From the NCBI GenBank assembly GCA_963817885.1, contig CAWFQE010000003.1:620001-684000 (forward strand): 64,000 nt of DNA. Direction: 5' to 3'. The DNA comes from CAVOHU01 sp963817885 (GTDB lineage: Bacteria > Acidobacteriota > Vicinamibacteria > Vicinamibacterales > JAKQTR01). Numbering within the stretch: position 1 is the stretch's first letter; each line of letters opens with the position of its first letter. Under the pieces are notes generated by a model. That model was not told where the DNA came from and searched no databases. It was given only the letters and a program-made list of their open reading frames with translations. Of the stretch, positions 26,381-35,599 are shown piece after piece. Made by a program: the position numbers and the translations under genes.

Positions 26381-27307
26381 TTACTGGATAAGCGCGGCGA
26401 TCCGTTTCCAGTCGACCGTCTTCATCACGTCCACCACGACGCGCCCCATGTAGAAGTCCGGCGCCCGCATCAGGAGATCCTGTGGATAGGTTTCGACCTC
26501 CGCCATCTGGAATGATGTCTTCGGGCGGGTGCGATCGAAGAACTCGGTGTTGGTGACGACGATCGCCCGGGCGCCCCGCTCGTGGGCCGATCCCAGCCCC
26601 GAACGACGCGTGCTCCGCGCGCTGTCGATGTAGGCAGGGGCCGCGCGTCGTTCCGCCGACATTCCCGCAAGCTCCGCTTCGAGATCCGCAATTTCCCGCC
26701 GGCCGTTCTGGTCGTACGGCGGCTTCATCTTCGCGATCTGATTCCTCACGGTCGAGATCTTGCCCAGGATGTACCGCTCCTGGCTGACCGGCACCCAGAC
26801 CGGGCGAGTGTTGTCACTGGTGATGAGGAGCTTCGAGCCCTTGCCCGGGGCCTGGTAGAGGGGAAATCCCGCGAGCTGGCCCTGGCCGAGCGGGGCCAGG
26901 TACATGCCGGCGGCTGCGTCTCGCGCGAATGGTTGTTGCCATGAGTCGTAGAACCCGTCCAGGTCGTTGACGGCGAGGTAGATCTGCGTGCTGGACTCAG
27001 CTTCGGGCTCGATGGGACAGGTCGAGCAGCGCTGGATGTACCTGAAGAGCAGGATCGACAGCGTGCTCCGCGGCATCCGCAGTGTGGCGCCGTCCTTGAT
27101 CGGCCCACCGGCGCCGGCCGTGTGAAACACCTTCACCTCGAACCCGACATTCGCCTTCAGCAGCGCCGTCTCGCGAAAGACCTGCGACATCCTGGTGAGC
27201 TTCTCGTAGATGATCTTGATCTGCGCGGGGTCGAGACCCCACGAGGAACCATAGGGAGACGAGAACACGGACGGCCGCCATAATCCGATCCTCGCATTGG
27301 CCGCCAC
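26381..27307 (-). CDS. Exported protein of unknown function; N-terminus probably lost to a frame error
   Basis: The open frame from GTG 27307 gives 308 residues with no recognised family; it includes a CSTC pair near residue 94 and a helical Lys/Arg-rich middle. Directly upstream the same frame encodes a strong hydrophobic stretch (VSLALVFLVGLAQ, about 27440-27400) that looks like a signal peptide. It is closed off by an in-frame TGA with no usual start after it. Adding one C to the CCCC run near 27448 would join it to GTG at about 27477. The true protein is therefore likely exported and about 55 residues longer. Confidence 0.62.
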   Translation of the reverse strand: MAANARIGLWRPSVFSSPYGSSWGLDPAQIKIIYEKLTRMSQVFRETALLKANVGFEVKVFHTAGAGGPIKDGATLRMPRSTLSILLFRYIQRCSTCPIEPEAESSTQIYLAVNDLDGFYDSWQQPFARDAAAGMYLAPLGQGQLAGFPLYQAPGKGSKLLITSDNTRPVWVPVSQERYILGKISTVRNQIAKMKPPYDQNGRREIADLEAELAGMSAERRAAPAYIDSARSTRRSGLGSAHERGARAIVVTNTEFFDRTRPKTSFQMAEVETYPQDLLMRAPDFYMGRVVVDVMKTVDWKRIAALIQ

Positions 27308-27636
27308 CTGAGACGGGTTGCGTTCGACCTGGGCCCGGTTCCGCCCCGGATTGACCGCAGCTTCAGGCGCCGCGGCGATTCGGGGCGCCCAGGGTCCGAT
27401 CCCCTGCGCGAGGCCGACCAGGAAGACGAGCGCCAGGCTGACAGAGACGGGGACAGTGGCGTTTCAACAGTCACCTCGCGCGAGCACACGAACACGTGTG
27501 TGAACCCGGCCGAATTGTGGCTCGATCCACGGCGGAACTTATAGACCACTTCGCGGTCGTGGGCCTAAGCCTTCTTCGCTGAGCAGTCCGCGACGACGAT
27601 CCCGGGGCCAGTCGCTCATCGCGGCGACGGCGCAAA

Positions 27637-27806
27637 GCGCCGGCCGGCGCGTGCGGCCCGAGGGGTGCGCCTCCCCCGGAATCTGGCTCGCCCCGGGCGG
27701 CCCTGCGGTTAATGATCAAGTCTGCCCTCCACTTGTGAGATACTGCGCGCGCCCCTGATCCCGAGTACCTCCACGACGCCCCTTTATTCATCCCGAGGGC
27801 GGACGA
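27637..27806 (+). promoter_or_regulatory. 5' regulatory region of the M6-protease gene, homologous to 32127-32294
   Basis: This block aligns with the region upstream of the gene at 32481. The best-conserved part is 27713-27762 (TGAT..GTC.GCCC, then TGTGAGATACTGCGC). GATACT at 27739-27744, preceded by TGTGA, is the best -10 candidate; no good -35 hexamer is seen. The similarity continues into the leader. Confidence 0.5.
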
Positions 27807-27838
27807 TCGCAGTCCCGCGCCTCGGCCAGAGGACGACC

Positions 27839-30800
27839 ATGCGTCACGCGGACAGAGAGACCGGACGTCGGCCGTGCACCACTCGTCTCGGCACGCTGGG
27901 GGCCATTGTGCTCCTCCTCGGATGGGCCGGAACCCTGCAGGCCATGGAGCGTCCGACACCTGCTCAGCTGGCGCAGTACAAGGCGGACGGCACACTGGCT
28001 GCGCGAGCCGCGCAGGCACGTGAGTTTGGCAACGACAAGGTCAACCCCGAGCTCACGCTCGACTTCCAGTACCGCATGAAGCGTCTCGCGCTCGAGCAGA
28101 AGGGTCTGTCTCCCGCAGAAATCGACCAGATCCTCCCGACATTTCCGCCGGGGACCGGCACCCGGCTGAAGAACAAGGGCGTCGTCAAGGTCTTCGCGCT
28201 GCTGCTCGATTTTTCGGATTACCCGTCCGACGCCACCCATTACCCGACGCCGGGCACCATCAACGCCGCTCTGTTCGGGGATGGCGTCCCCACGGATTAT
28301 CCCCGCGAGAGCCTCCGGAACTACTACCGCCGGTCGTCGTACAGCCAACTGGATATCGGCGGCGTCACGCTCGGCTACTACCGCCCGGCCTACTCGCGGG
28401 CGAGCATGGCCCAGACCACGGCCGCGCGCGAAGCGTTGATCATGGAAGCGCTGACCTCGTTCGATGCGACCACTGATTTCAGTCAGTTCGACAACGACGG
28501 CGACGGCAAGATCGACTACTTCTGCGTGCTGTGGACCGGTCCGTCCGGCCCGTGGGCCAGCTTCTGGTGGGGATACTACACGGGCTTCGGTTCATCCTTT
28601 ACCCTTGACGGCAAGCAGTTCCAGGATTCCAGGTACTCGTGGCAGTGGACCAATACATCGACGGGCCTGACGTTCCCGCCGCTCGTCGTCATCCACGAAA
28701 CCGGCCACTCGCTCGGCCTTCCGGATCTGTACGACTACGACGGCGCGGTCGGTCCGGATGGCGGGGTGGGCGGCCTCGACATGATGGACGCCAACTGGGG
28801 CGATCACAACTGCTTCAGCAAGATGCTGCTCGACTGGATCACCCCGGCCATCGCCGTGAACGGATCGAGCTATACGCTGTCGCCTTCGTCCACCAGCCAG
28901 CAGGCGATGATTATGTGGCCCGGCTACTCGCTGGCCAGCCCGTTCACCGAGTTCTACATGATCCAGAACCGGACCCGGACGGGCAACGACACCGGATATC
29001 CGGCCGACGGCCTGGTCATCTGGCACATCGACGCGACGCTGGCCGCGTCGAATACGTTCCTCTACGACAACTCGTACGCGTCCCACAAGCTCGTGCGGCT
29101 GATGGAGGCCGACGGGCTGGAGCAGATTGAGGCCGGAGGGTCGGTGAATGCCGGCGACTTCTATGTCACCGGCAGGACATTCGGGAACGCGACGGTTCCC
29201 AACAGCAACGAATACGCTGGGAATCCGACCCTGGTCGGCGCGAGCGGCATCACCCCGACGGGTTCGGATTTCACCTTCACGGCCGGCGACACGGTCCCGG
29301 CGTTCACGACGAGCGTCTCGAGCGTCACCGTGCCGGAGGGCGGCACGGCCACCTTCCAGGTGAAACTGAGCCTTGCCCCGGCGGGGACGGTCAACGCGAC
29401 GGTCAGCCGTGCGTCGGGCGACACGAGTGTCTACGTGTCAGGCGGAGCCAGCCTCTCGTTCACCACCGGCAACTGGAGCTCGTATCAGACGGTCACGCTC
29501 ACCGCGGCGGAGGACGCGGACCTGCTGAACGGCACGGCGACCATTCGTGTCAGCGCCCCTGGAGTCGCCGACCGGGACATCACCGCCACCGAGCTGGACA
29601 ATGAGGTCGGACTCGCCGTGTACGACCCGACTCTGCACGTACCGGCCTGCGCGGCCCAGAAGGCCGGGTGCGATTCGACAACCCTGCTGACCGGACGCGA
29701 CACGATGTCCGGAGGAAACGAACCGAATCAGCCGAACACCCTCGCATCCGCTCCCGCGTGCGCCGACGGCACCGCCGGCCTGTATTTCGGAGACGAGTCC
29801 ATCGAACGCATTCGCCTCACGTCGCAGGACGGTCTGCCACTGGCGCCAGGCAAGACGGTGCTGGTCGAAGTGACCGCGTACGTGTACAACCCCAATGTAG
29901 ACTTCCTCGATCTCTACTATTCGGGCACAACAAGCCCGCCGTCGTGGACGTTGATCGCCACCATCACGCCCGGTGGGACCGGCCTGCAGACGATGTCGAC
30001 GACCTACGTGCTGCCCACCGGCAATCTGCAGGCGGTTCGCGCAAACTTCAGATACCTGGGTTCGGTGTCGTCATGTTCAACAGGATCCTACAACGACCAT
30101 GACGACCTGGTGTTCACCGCCGCTGCGGAAGTGCCCGTCACCTTCGTCACGAGTTCGGCAGGGTTGTTTGTGTCGGAGGGCGGCACTGGCACGTTCCAGG
30201 TGAAATTGAGCGCCCAGCCGGCTGCCACAGTCACGGCGTCGGTCGCGTGGGCGTCGGGTGACACCGACCTGTCGGTGACCGGCGGTTCGACGTTGACCTT
30301 CGATTCGTCCAACTGGAACATCTTCCAGACGGTTACGATCAACGCCGCCGAGGACGCCGACAGGGTCAACAGCTCGGCGACCATCCGCGTGAGCGCCGCG
30401 GGCTTGGCCAACAAGGACGTCGTCGCCATCGAGATCGACAACGATCCCACCCTGACGCTGTTGTGGCGCCACGCGGGAACCGGGGTGAACTACGCGTGGC
30501 CGATCGCCGGATCGACGCTGCTGACACAGATACCGCTGCTGGCAGTGAGCGATCTCAACTGGGAGATGGCTGGCCGGGCGGACTTCAATGGGGACGGCCA
30601 GGCCGACCTCGTGTGGCGCAATTTCGCGACGGGACAGAACGTCGTCTGGTACATGAATGGCCAGACGTTCCTGTGGCAGGCGCCGTTCGCCACGGTGCCG
30701 GATCGCGCATGGCAGATTGTGGCCGCCTCTGATATCAACCTGGACGGTCAGCCTGACCTGGTCTGGCACAACGCCGCGACAGGAGAGAACGCGGTCTGGT

Positions 30801-31960
30801 TCCTGAACGGCACGTCCCTGGTGTCAACCGCATCGCTGCCAACCGTGACCGACACGATGTGGCAGATGGTCGGGGTGGCGGATTTCAACGGGGACGGGCA
30901 TCCGGACCTGGTGTGGCGGCACATGGTCTCGGGACAGAACGGGATCTGGTACTTGGACGGAGTGACGAAGATCGGGGATGCCGGGATCATCGCCGTGCCT
31001 GATCTCCGTTGGTATGTCGGCGCGGTGGGCGACTGCGACCTGGACGGCCATCCCGATCTGGTCTGGCGCAATGCCGCGACGGGCGAGAACGCGATCTGGT
31101 ACCTGAACGGATCGAGCCTGTTATCCACGGCCGCCCTTCCGCCCGCCCCCGACGTCAGCTGGGACTTTGCGGGCCACCGGGCGCGGCCGGTGCCGGTGAA
31201 GGCGGCGAGCGACTTCAATCGCGACGGGCAGGTGGATCTGCTGTGGCGCAACACCTCCACAGGTGAGAATGCCGTGTGGTCCATGAATGGCTCGACGCTT
31301 GCGGCGGCATCGAGCCTCCCGTCGGCCACCGACGCCAACTGGCAGTTGGCGGCCAGCGCGGACCTCAACCGCGACGGCCAGGCCGACCTCATCTGGCGAC
31401 ACAGGACCACCGGCCAGAACGCCGTCTGGAATATGGCCGGCACGACGCTGGCGTGGTCGGGTTTGCTCCCGATCCTGTCCAATACGAACCTGCAGCTCGC
31501 GGCGGTGGCCGACATCACCGGCGACGGCAAGCCGGATGTCGTGTGGCGAAACGTGTCGACCGGGCAGAACCTCGTGTGGATCATGAACGGAGCGACGATG
31601 GTGTCGTCGGCATCGCTCACGACGGTATCCGACACGAACTGGCGCATCGTCGCTGCGGCCGACTTCAACGGCGACGGCAAATCGGATCTCCTGTGGCGGC
31701 ACCTGACATCGGGGCAGAACGCCGTCTGGTATATGGATGGGCTGACCAAGGTGGGGGACGCGCTGCTCCCGACGGTCGCTGATCCGAACTGGCAGATCGG
31801 CATGGCCGCCGACTTCAACGCGGACGGCAAGCCCGACATCGTGTGGCGCAATTACTCGACCGGCCAGAACGTAATCTGGCTCATGAACGGCGCGACCTAC
31901 CTGGGGAACTCATGGCTTCCGGCCGTCGCCGACGTCAACTGGGTGTTGCTGAAGCGCTAA
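27839..31960 (+). CDS. Secreted M6-type metalloprotease with two Calx-beta-like domains and a ten-repeat FG-GAP cassette
   Basis: A 1373-residue protein from ATG 27839 (site AGAGGACG). Signal peptide about 1-40. The M6 protease head has the zinc motif HETGHSLGLPD (His286, Glu287, His290; Asp296 as in M6) and GGLDMMDAN as Met-turn. Two Calx-beta-like domains lie at about 482-588 and 764-870 (VTVPEGGTATFQVKLS, then VFVSEGG-type starts). Between them is a Cys-containing beta module (about 590-762) shared with the RCC1 protein at 40602. Residues 871-1373 are ten 50-residue repeats such as DFNGDGHPDLVWRH. It probably degrades extracellular protein. No sorting signal beyond the signal peptide is recognised. 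Confidence 0.92.
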   Translation: MRHADRETGRRPCTTRLGTLGAIVLLLGWAGTLQAMERPTPAQLAQYKADGTLAARAAQAREFGNDKVNPELTLDFQYRMKRLALEQKGLSPAEIDQILPTFPPGTGTRLKNKGVVKVFALLLDFSDYPSDATHYPTPGTINAALFGDGVPTDYPRESLRNYYRRSSYSQLDIGGVTLGYYRPAYSRASMAQTTAAREALIMEALTSFDATTDFSQFDNDGDGKIDYFCVLWTGPSGPWASFWWGYYTGFGSSFTLDGKQFQDSRYSWQWTNTSTGLTFPPLVVIHETGHSLGLPDLYDYDGAVGPDGGVGGLDMMDANWGDHNCFSKMLLDWITPAIAVNGSSYTLSPSSTSQQAMIMWPGYSLASPFTEFYMIQNRTRTGNDTGYPADGLVIWHIDATLAASNTFLYDNSYASHKLVRLMEADGLEQIEAGGSVNAGDFYVTGRTFGNATVPNSNEYAGNPTLVGASGITPTGSDFTFTAGDTVPAFTTSVSSVTVPEGGTATFQVKLSLAPAGTVNATVSRASGDTSVYVSGGASLSFTTGNWSSYQTVTLTAAEDADLLNGTATIRVSAPGVADRDITATELDNEVGLAVYDPTLHVPACAAQKAGCDSTTLLTGRDTMSGGNEPNQPNTLASAPACADGTAGLYFGDESIERIRLTSQDGLPLAPGKTVLVEVTAYVYNPNVDFLDLYYSGTTSPPSWTLIATITPGGTGLQTMSTTYVLPTGNLQAVRANFRYLGSVSSCSTGSYNDHDDLVFTAAAEVPVTFVTSSAGLFVSEGGTGTFQVKLSAQPAATVTASVAWASGDTDLSVTGGSTLTFDSSNWNIFQTVTINAAEDADRVNSSATIRVSAAGLANKDVVAIEIDNDPTLTLLWRHAGTGVNYAWPIAGSTLLTQIPLLAVSDLNWEMAGRADFNGDGQADLVWRNFATGQNVVWYMNGQTFLWQAPFATVPDRAWQIVAASDINLDGQPDLVWHNAATGENAVWFLNGTSLVSTASLPTVTDTMWQMVGVADFNGDGHPDLVWRHMVSGQNGIWYLDGVTKIGDAGIIAVPDLRWYVGAVGDCDLDGHPDLVWRNAATGENAIWYLNGSSLLSTAALPPAPDVSWDFAGHRARPVPVKAASDFNRDGQVDLLWRNTSTGENAVWSMNGSTLAAASSLPSATDANWQLAASADLNRDGQADLIWRHRTTGQNAVWNMAGTTLAWSGLLPILSNTNLQLAAVADITGDGKPDVVWRNVSTGQNLVWIMNGATMVSSASLTTVSDTNWRIVAAADFNGDGKSDLLWRHLTSGQNAVWYMDGLTKVGDALLPTVADPNWQIGMAADFNADGKPDIVWRNYSTGQNVIWLMNGATYLGNSWLPAVADVNWVLLKR

Positions 31961-32080
31961 GTGCTTCGACTCGCAAATTCGGTGCCGTATCCTCAGGTGA
32001 TGATTCGTTCAATACGCTCGCTCAGCACTTAGTCCTGAGGGAATAGATTCGTCGCCGAACTTATAAATCGAAGGACTAAG
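31957..32080. repeat. Small palindromic insertion-like element after the M6-protease gene
   Basis: Relative to the otherwise similar 3' flank of the 32481 gene (GCGCTAAGGCGACG), about 120 bases are inserted here, bounded by CTAAG. The segment holds two inverted-repeat pairs: CTAAGTGC (31957-31964) with GCACTTAG (32025-32032), and CTTAGTCC (32028-32035) with GGACTAAG (32073-32080). The first half reads CTTCGACTCGC ... CGCTCGCTCAG, the arms of the widespread TCCTGAGCGAGC/GAGTCGAAGGA palindrome. Confidence 0.65.
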
Positions 32081-32088
32081 GCGACGCC

Positions 32089-32120
32089 GCCATCGGCTCC
32101 GGGTACCTGGAGCCGATGGC
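32089..32120. terminator. Hairpin, probable transcription terminator of the M6-protease gene
   Basis: GCCATCGGCTCC (32089-32100), an 8-base loop, then GGAGCCGATGGC (32109-32120): a perfect 12-bp stem. There is no T-run. The same stem recurs after the 32481 gene. Confidence 0.65.
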
Positions 32121-32126
32121 CGGCAG

Positions 32127-32294
32127 CCGCCGGCCGGGCACGCCTCCATTGGGTGCGCCTGCGGCAGGAAACGTCGGCCCCCGGGGCGGCGTCAGGCAGG
32201 TGATGCCGTCAGCCCGTCTTCTGTGAGATACTGCGCAGGCCCCTGAATCCCTGTCTCATCAACGGCCCCCCTGTTTTCGTCCTGAGGACGGGAC
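32127..32294 (+). promoter_or_regulatory. 5' regulatory region of the TolB-like gene, homologous to 27637-27806
   Basis: It aligns with the block upstream of the M6-protease gene although the encoded N-termini are unrelated. The conserved core TGTGAGATACTGCGC is at 32223-32237, with GATACT (32227-32232) as -10 candidate. Confidence 0.5.
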
Positions 32295-32480
32295 CAATAC
32301 GTTCCTGGTGAACTCGAGCGCGGTGCTGCCTGGTGCGGTCCGGCCCTCCGGTATTCGGTGAACGCCGCAGGCGGCACCTTGTCAGCGGCTGCGGCGGCGT
32401 GGCGAATGAAGACGTAGAGCGTCCGGCTGAGTAGCCATTGACCCCGGTTTGTTCCCGTGCCCCCGACAGGAGAGCGTACG

Positions 32481-35400
32481 ATGGGCACACGAACGCCGCT
32501 TTCCGTCGTCTGCACGCTGGCCTTCACGTTTCTCGTCTCCTACCCGGCATTCGGCCAGAGTCCATTCCAGTTCACCGCCGCCTATGACTGGCTCGCGGAT
32601 GCCGATCACATGGATGTCGGCACCCTCGGTCCAGCCGCCCTCAGCGGCGACGGCACGAAAGTGGCGTATGCCAACGCCGGATCGTCCAGCCGCAGAGCCT
32701 ACCTCATGAATCCGGACGGCTCCGGCCTGGTGTCCTATGCCATTCCCAATGGATCGGGCGAGATTGGATCGGTTGCGATCGATCGCGACGGATCCCGTGC
32801 GTTCTTCCTCGCAGGATACGAACCCGCCATCTACAAGCTGGAGGCGGGAGCGATCACGAAGATCAACCTGAATGTGAACCCCGGCCCGGGATTGCCGAAG
32901 GCCCCCATCAAGACCACGGCGACGGGCGACTATGTCTACTTCGTCGGCCAGGACAACGATCTCTGGAGAGTGCGGTCGGACGGCACAGGCCTCGTCAAGT
33001 TCATCGACGATGCCGCCGTGCCAACCAACCTCGGGACCGGCAATAACTTCTGGAGCTGGGGAATCTCGGAGGATGCCTCGACCATCGCGTTCGTGCTCTG
33101 GGGGTACAACAAGCCGAGCGTCGGTCCCGTCAACAAGTTCGAGCTGTTCTCCCTGAAGGGCGGGAACTACACCCAGCTGACCAACGATGGCCACGCGAAG
33201 GAGCGGGTGGTGCTGAGCGGTGACGGTTCGACGATCGTGTATGCGGATCTCAATGCGAGCGTGGCTCAGTATATTTCCATGGGATCGTCGGGAGGCGCAG
33301 GCAAGGCCCTCGGGAAGGCGGAAACCAACTTCGTGGGATCGGCGCTCACCAGGGACGGCGGAAAGCTCTTCTACAACGATGCCGCTTCCAATGGCGGCCG
33401 GCTGATCAACACGTCGGACTCGACTGCGCTGGATCTGATGCCGCGGAAACTCTATCTGTCGATCATCAGCCAGCTGTCGATCTCCGACGACGGGACCCAC
33501 ATGCTCTTTCACTACGAATACGCCACGTGGCCGTTCAAGCACGCCCTGGTGCTGGGCCACTTCAATCATCCAGCGGCCGTCGCGCCTGCGCCGGTGATCA
33601 GCTCGATCGGGTTCAGTCCGTATGCGATGGTCCGGGGAAATCCAAGTGCGACCGTCAAGCTGCTGGCCGCCATCAGCGATCCCAATGGCGCGGCGGATCT
33701 CAAGAGTGTCCTGCTCGATCACCTCCTGGACGGCATACCCCCCACCAACCTCGCGAACGTGCCGGTCTGGTTTCCAAACGAGCCGCTGGATACCGGCACG
33801 CTGGGGGACGTGACCCCAGGTGACGGGATCTATTCCTCGGTGGGAGTGCCCGGCGGGAAGATCAACGAGATCAACCACATGACGATTCGCGTCTGCGCCA
33901 AGGATGGAGGCAATCACTACGTCCTGGCCGACGTGGTCCTGCGCGTGCTGCCGCCTGGAACGTTGACCACGCCGTTCGACCTCAACGGCGACGGCATTCC
34001 TGACATCCTGTGGCGGCACGCGGCGACAGGCCAGAACGCCGTGTGGTACATGAACGGCACGACCTTGCTGTCGTCGGCGGCGCTGTCGTCGGTGCTCGAC
34101 GCCAACTGGGAAATGGCGGCGTCGGCCGACCTCAACGGGGACGGCCAAACCGATATCGTCTGGCGAAACCTGTTGACGGGGCAGAACGTCGTCTGGATCA
34201 TGAGCGGCCCGAATGTCTTGTGGGCTGCGGTCCTGCCGACGGTGGCCGACGTCAATTGGCAGATCGTCGCGGCCGCCGACATCAATCTGGACGGCCGGCC
34301 CGATCTCATCTGGCACCACACCGCGACAGGCCAGAACGCGGTGTGGTACATGAACGGGACGTCCCTGGTCGCGTCGGCCGCGCTGCCGACCGCGCCCGAC
34401 ACGTTGTGGCAGATGGTCGGGGTGGCGGATCTGAACGGGGACGGGCACCCGGATCTGGTGTGGCGACACCTGTCGACGGGGCAGAACGCCGTCTGGTTCA
34501 TGGACGGGGTCATCAACGTGGGAGGCGCGGGGATTCTCACTGCGCCCGATACCCGTTGGCACATTGGCGCGGTGGCCGACTGCAATGGCGACGGCCATCC
34601 CGACTTCGTCTGGCGCAATATCGCCACGGGCGAGAACTCGGTGTGGTACATGAACGGCGCCACGTTCGTGTCGCAGGTGTCCCTGCCGGCCGTCCCCGAT
34701 CTCCTCTGGAAATTTGTCGGACAGCGCGCTCGATCGGTGCCGGTGAAGGCGGCGAGCGACTTCAACCGCGACGGCCAGCCCGACCTGGTCTGGCGCCATG
34801 CGTCCACCGGCTCGAATGCGGTCTGGTACCTGAACGGGCCGGCGCTCTCGTCGAGCGTGCTGCTCCCGGCCGTCGCCGACGCGAACTGGCAGCTGGTGGC
34901 GAGCACGGATCTGAACCGCGACGGTCAGGCCGACCTCGTGTGGCGGCATCAGACGAACGGACAGCACGTCGTCTGGTACCTGAATGGAGGGACGATCGCG
35001 TGGACGGCGCCGCTGGCGACGGTGGCCGACCCGAACTGGCAGCTCGCGGCGGTGGCCGACTTCAACTCGGACGGCCACCCGGACCTGGTGTGGCGGCATG
35101 CGGTCACGGGTCAGGGCGCTGTGTGGTTCATGAACGGCGCAAACTACCTGGCATCGGCCTCGCTCACGACCGTCGCCGATACGAACTGGCGGATAGTCGC
35201 GGCGGCAGACTTCAACGGGGATGGCAAACCGGATCTCGTCTGGCGACACCGGACGACCGGACTGAACGCGATCTGGTACATGGACGGGATGACGAAGGTT
35301 GGGGACGCACTGCTTCCGACCGTCGCCGATCAGAATTGGCAGCTGGCCATGGCCGTGGATTTCAATGCGAACGGCAGAACGGATCTCGTCTGGCGGAACT

Positions 35401-35507
35401 ATTCGACCGGTCAGAACGTGGTCTGGCTCATGAACGGCGTGGCGTACCTGACGAATCTTGCGCTGCCGGCCGTCGCCGATGTCAACTGGGTGCTCCTGAA
35501 GCGCTAA
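32481..35507 (+). CDS. Secreted TolB-like beta-propeller protein with a choice-of-anchor-X-like domain and FG-GAP cassette
   Basis: ATG 32481 (site ACAGGAGAGCG) gives 1008 residues. A signal peptide ends at PAFGQ (about residue 29). Residues about 30-370 form TolB/WD40-like blades (AALSGDGTKVAYANAG, GSVAIDRDGSRAFFLAGYE, LSISDDGTHMLFHYE). Residues about 378-495 contain LLDHLLDGIPP and GDVTPGDGIYSS, as in choice-of-anchor-X domains. The ten-repeat cassette starts at about residue 497 (DLNGDGIPDILWRHAATG) and ends NWVLLKR. No enzymatic motif is seen, so a binding or structural surface role is likely. A near-identical cassette closes the upstream M6 protease. Confidence 0.88.
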   Translation: MGTRTPLSVVCTLAFTFLVSYPAFGQSPFQFTAAYDWLADADHMDVGTLGPAALSGDGTKVAYANAGSSSRRAYLMNPDGSGLVSYAIPNGSGEIGSVAIDRDGSRAFFLAGYEPAIYKLEAGAITKINLNVNPGPGLPKAPIKTTATGDYVYFVGQDNDLWRVRSDGTGLVKFIDDAAVPTNLGTGNNFWSWGISEDASTIAFVLWGYNKPSVGPVNKFELFSLKGGNYTQLTNDGHAKERVVLSGDGSTIVYADLNASVAQYISMGSSGGAGKALGKAETNFVGSALTRDGGKLFYNDAASNGGRLINTSDSTALDLMPRKLYLSIISQLSISDDGTHMLFHYEYATWPFKHALVLGHFNHPAAVAPAPVISSIGFSPYAMVRGNPSATVKLLAAISDPNGAADLKSVLLDHLLDGIPPTNLANVPVWFPNEPLDTGTLGDVTPGDGIYSSVGVPGGKINEINHMTIRVCAKDGGNHYVLADVVLRVLPPGTLTTPFDLNGDGIPDILWRHAATGQNAVWYMNGTTLLSSAALSSVLDANWEMAASADLNGDGQTDIVWRNLLTGQNVVWIMSGPNVLWAAVLPTVADVNWQIVAAADINLDGRPDLIWHHTATGQNAVWYMNGTSLVASAALPTAPDTLWQMVGVADLNGDGHPDLVWRHLSTGQNAVWFMDGVINVGGAGILTAPDTRWHIGAVADCNGDGHPDFVWRNIATGENSVWYMNGATFVSQVSLPAVPDLLWKFVGQRARSVPVKAASDFNRDGQPDLVWRHASTGSNAVWYLNGPALSSSVLLPAVADANWQLVASTDLNRDGQADLVWRHQTNGQHVVWYLNGGTIAWTAPLATVADPNWQLAAVADFNSDGHPDLVWRHAVTGQGAVWFMNGANYLASASLTTVADTNWRIVAAADFNGDGKPDLVWRHRTTGLNAIWYMDGMTKVGDALLPTVADQNWQLAMAVDFNANGRTDLVWRNYSTGQNVVWLMNGVAYLTNLALPAVADVNWVLLKR

Positions 35508-35515
35508 GGCGACGC

Positions 35516-35549
35516 TGCCATCGGCTCCGGGTGTCCGGAGCCGATGGCA
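35516..35549. terminator. Strong hairpin between convergent genes, probable terminator
   Basis: TGCCATCGGCTCCGG (35516-35530), loop GTGT, CCGGAGCCGATGGCA (35535-35549): a perfect 15-bp stem nine bases after the TAA at 35507. It contains the stem found at 32089-32120 and may also stop transcription from the convergent efflux gene. Confidence 0.72.
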
Positions 35550-35557
35550 GGCAGCCT

Positions 35558-35587
35558 GTCCTGAGCGAGCGTCGCGAGTCGAAGGAC
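35558..35587. repeat. Palindromic element of the TCCTGAGCGAGC/GAGTCGAAGGA type
   Basis: GTCCTGAGCGAGCG followed by TCGCGAGTCGAAGGAC, an imperfect palindrome with terminal GTCC/GGAC. Related arms occur at 31957-32080. Similar sequences are common extragenic repeats in many GC-rich bacteria (general knowledge). Confidence 0.65.
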
Positions 35588-35599
35588 CGCCCGCCGCGT

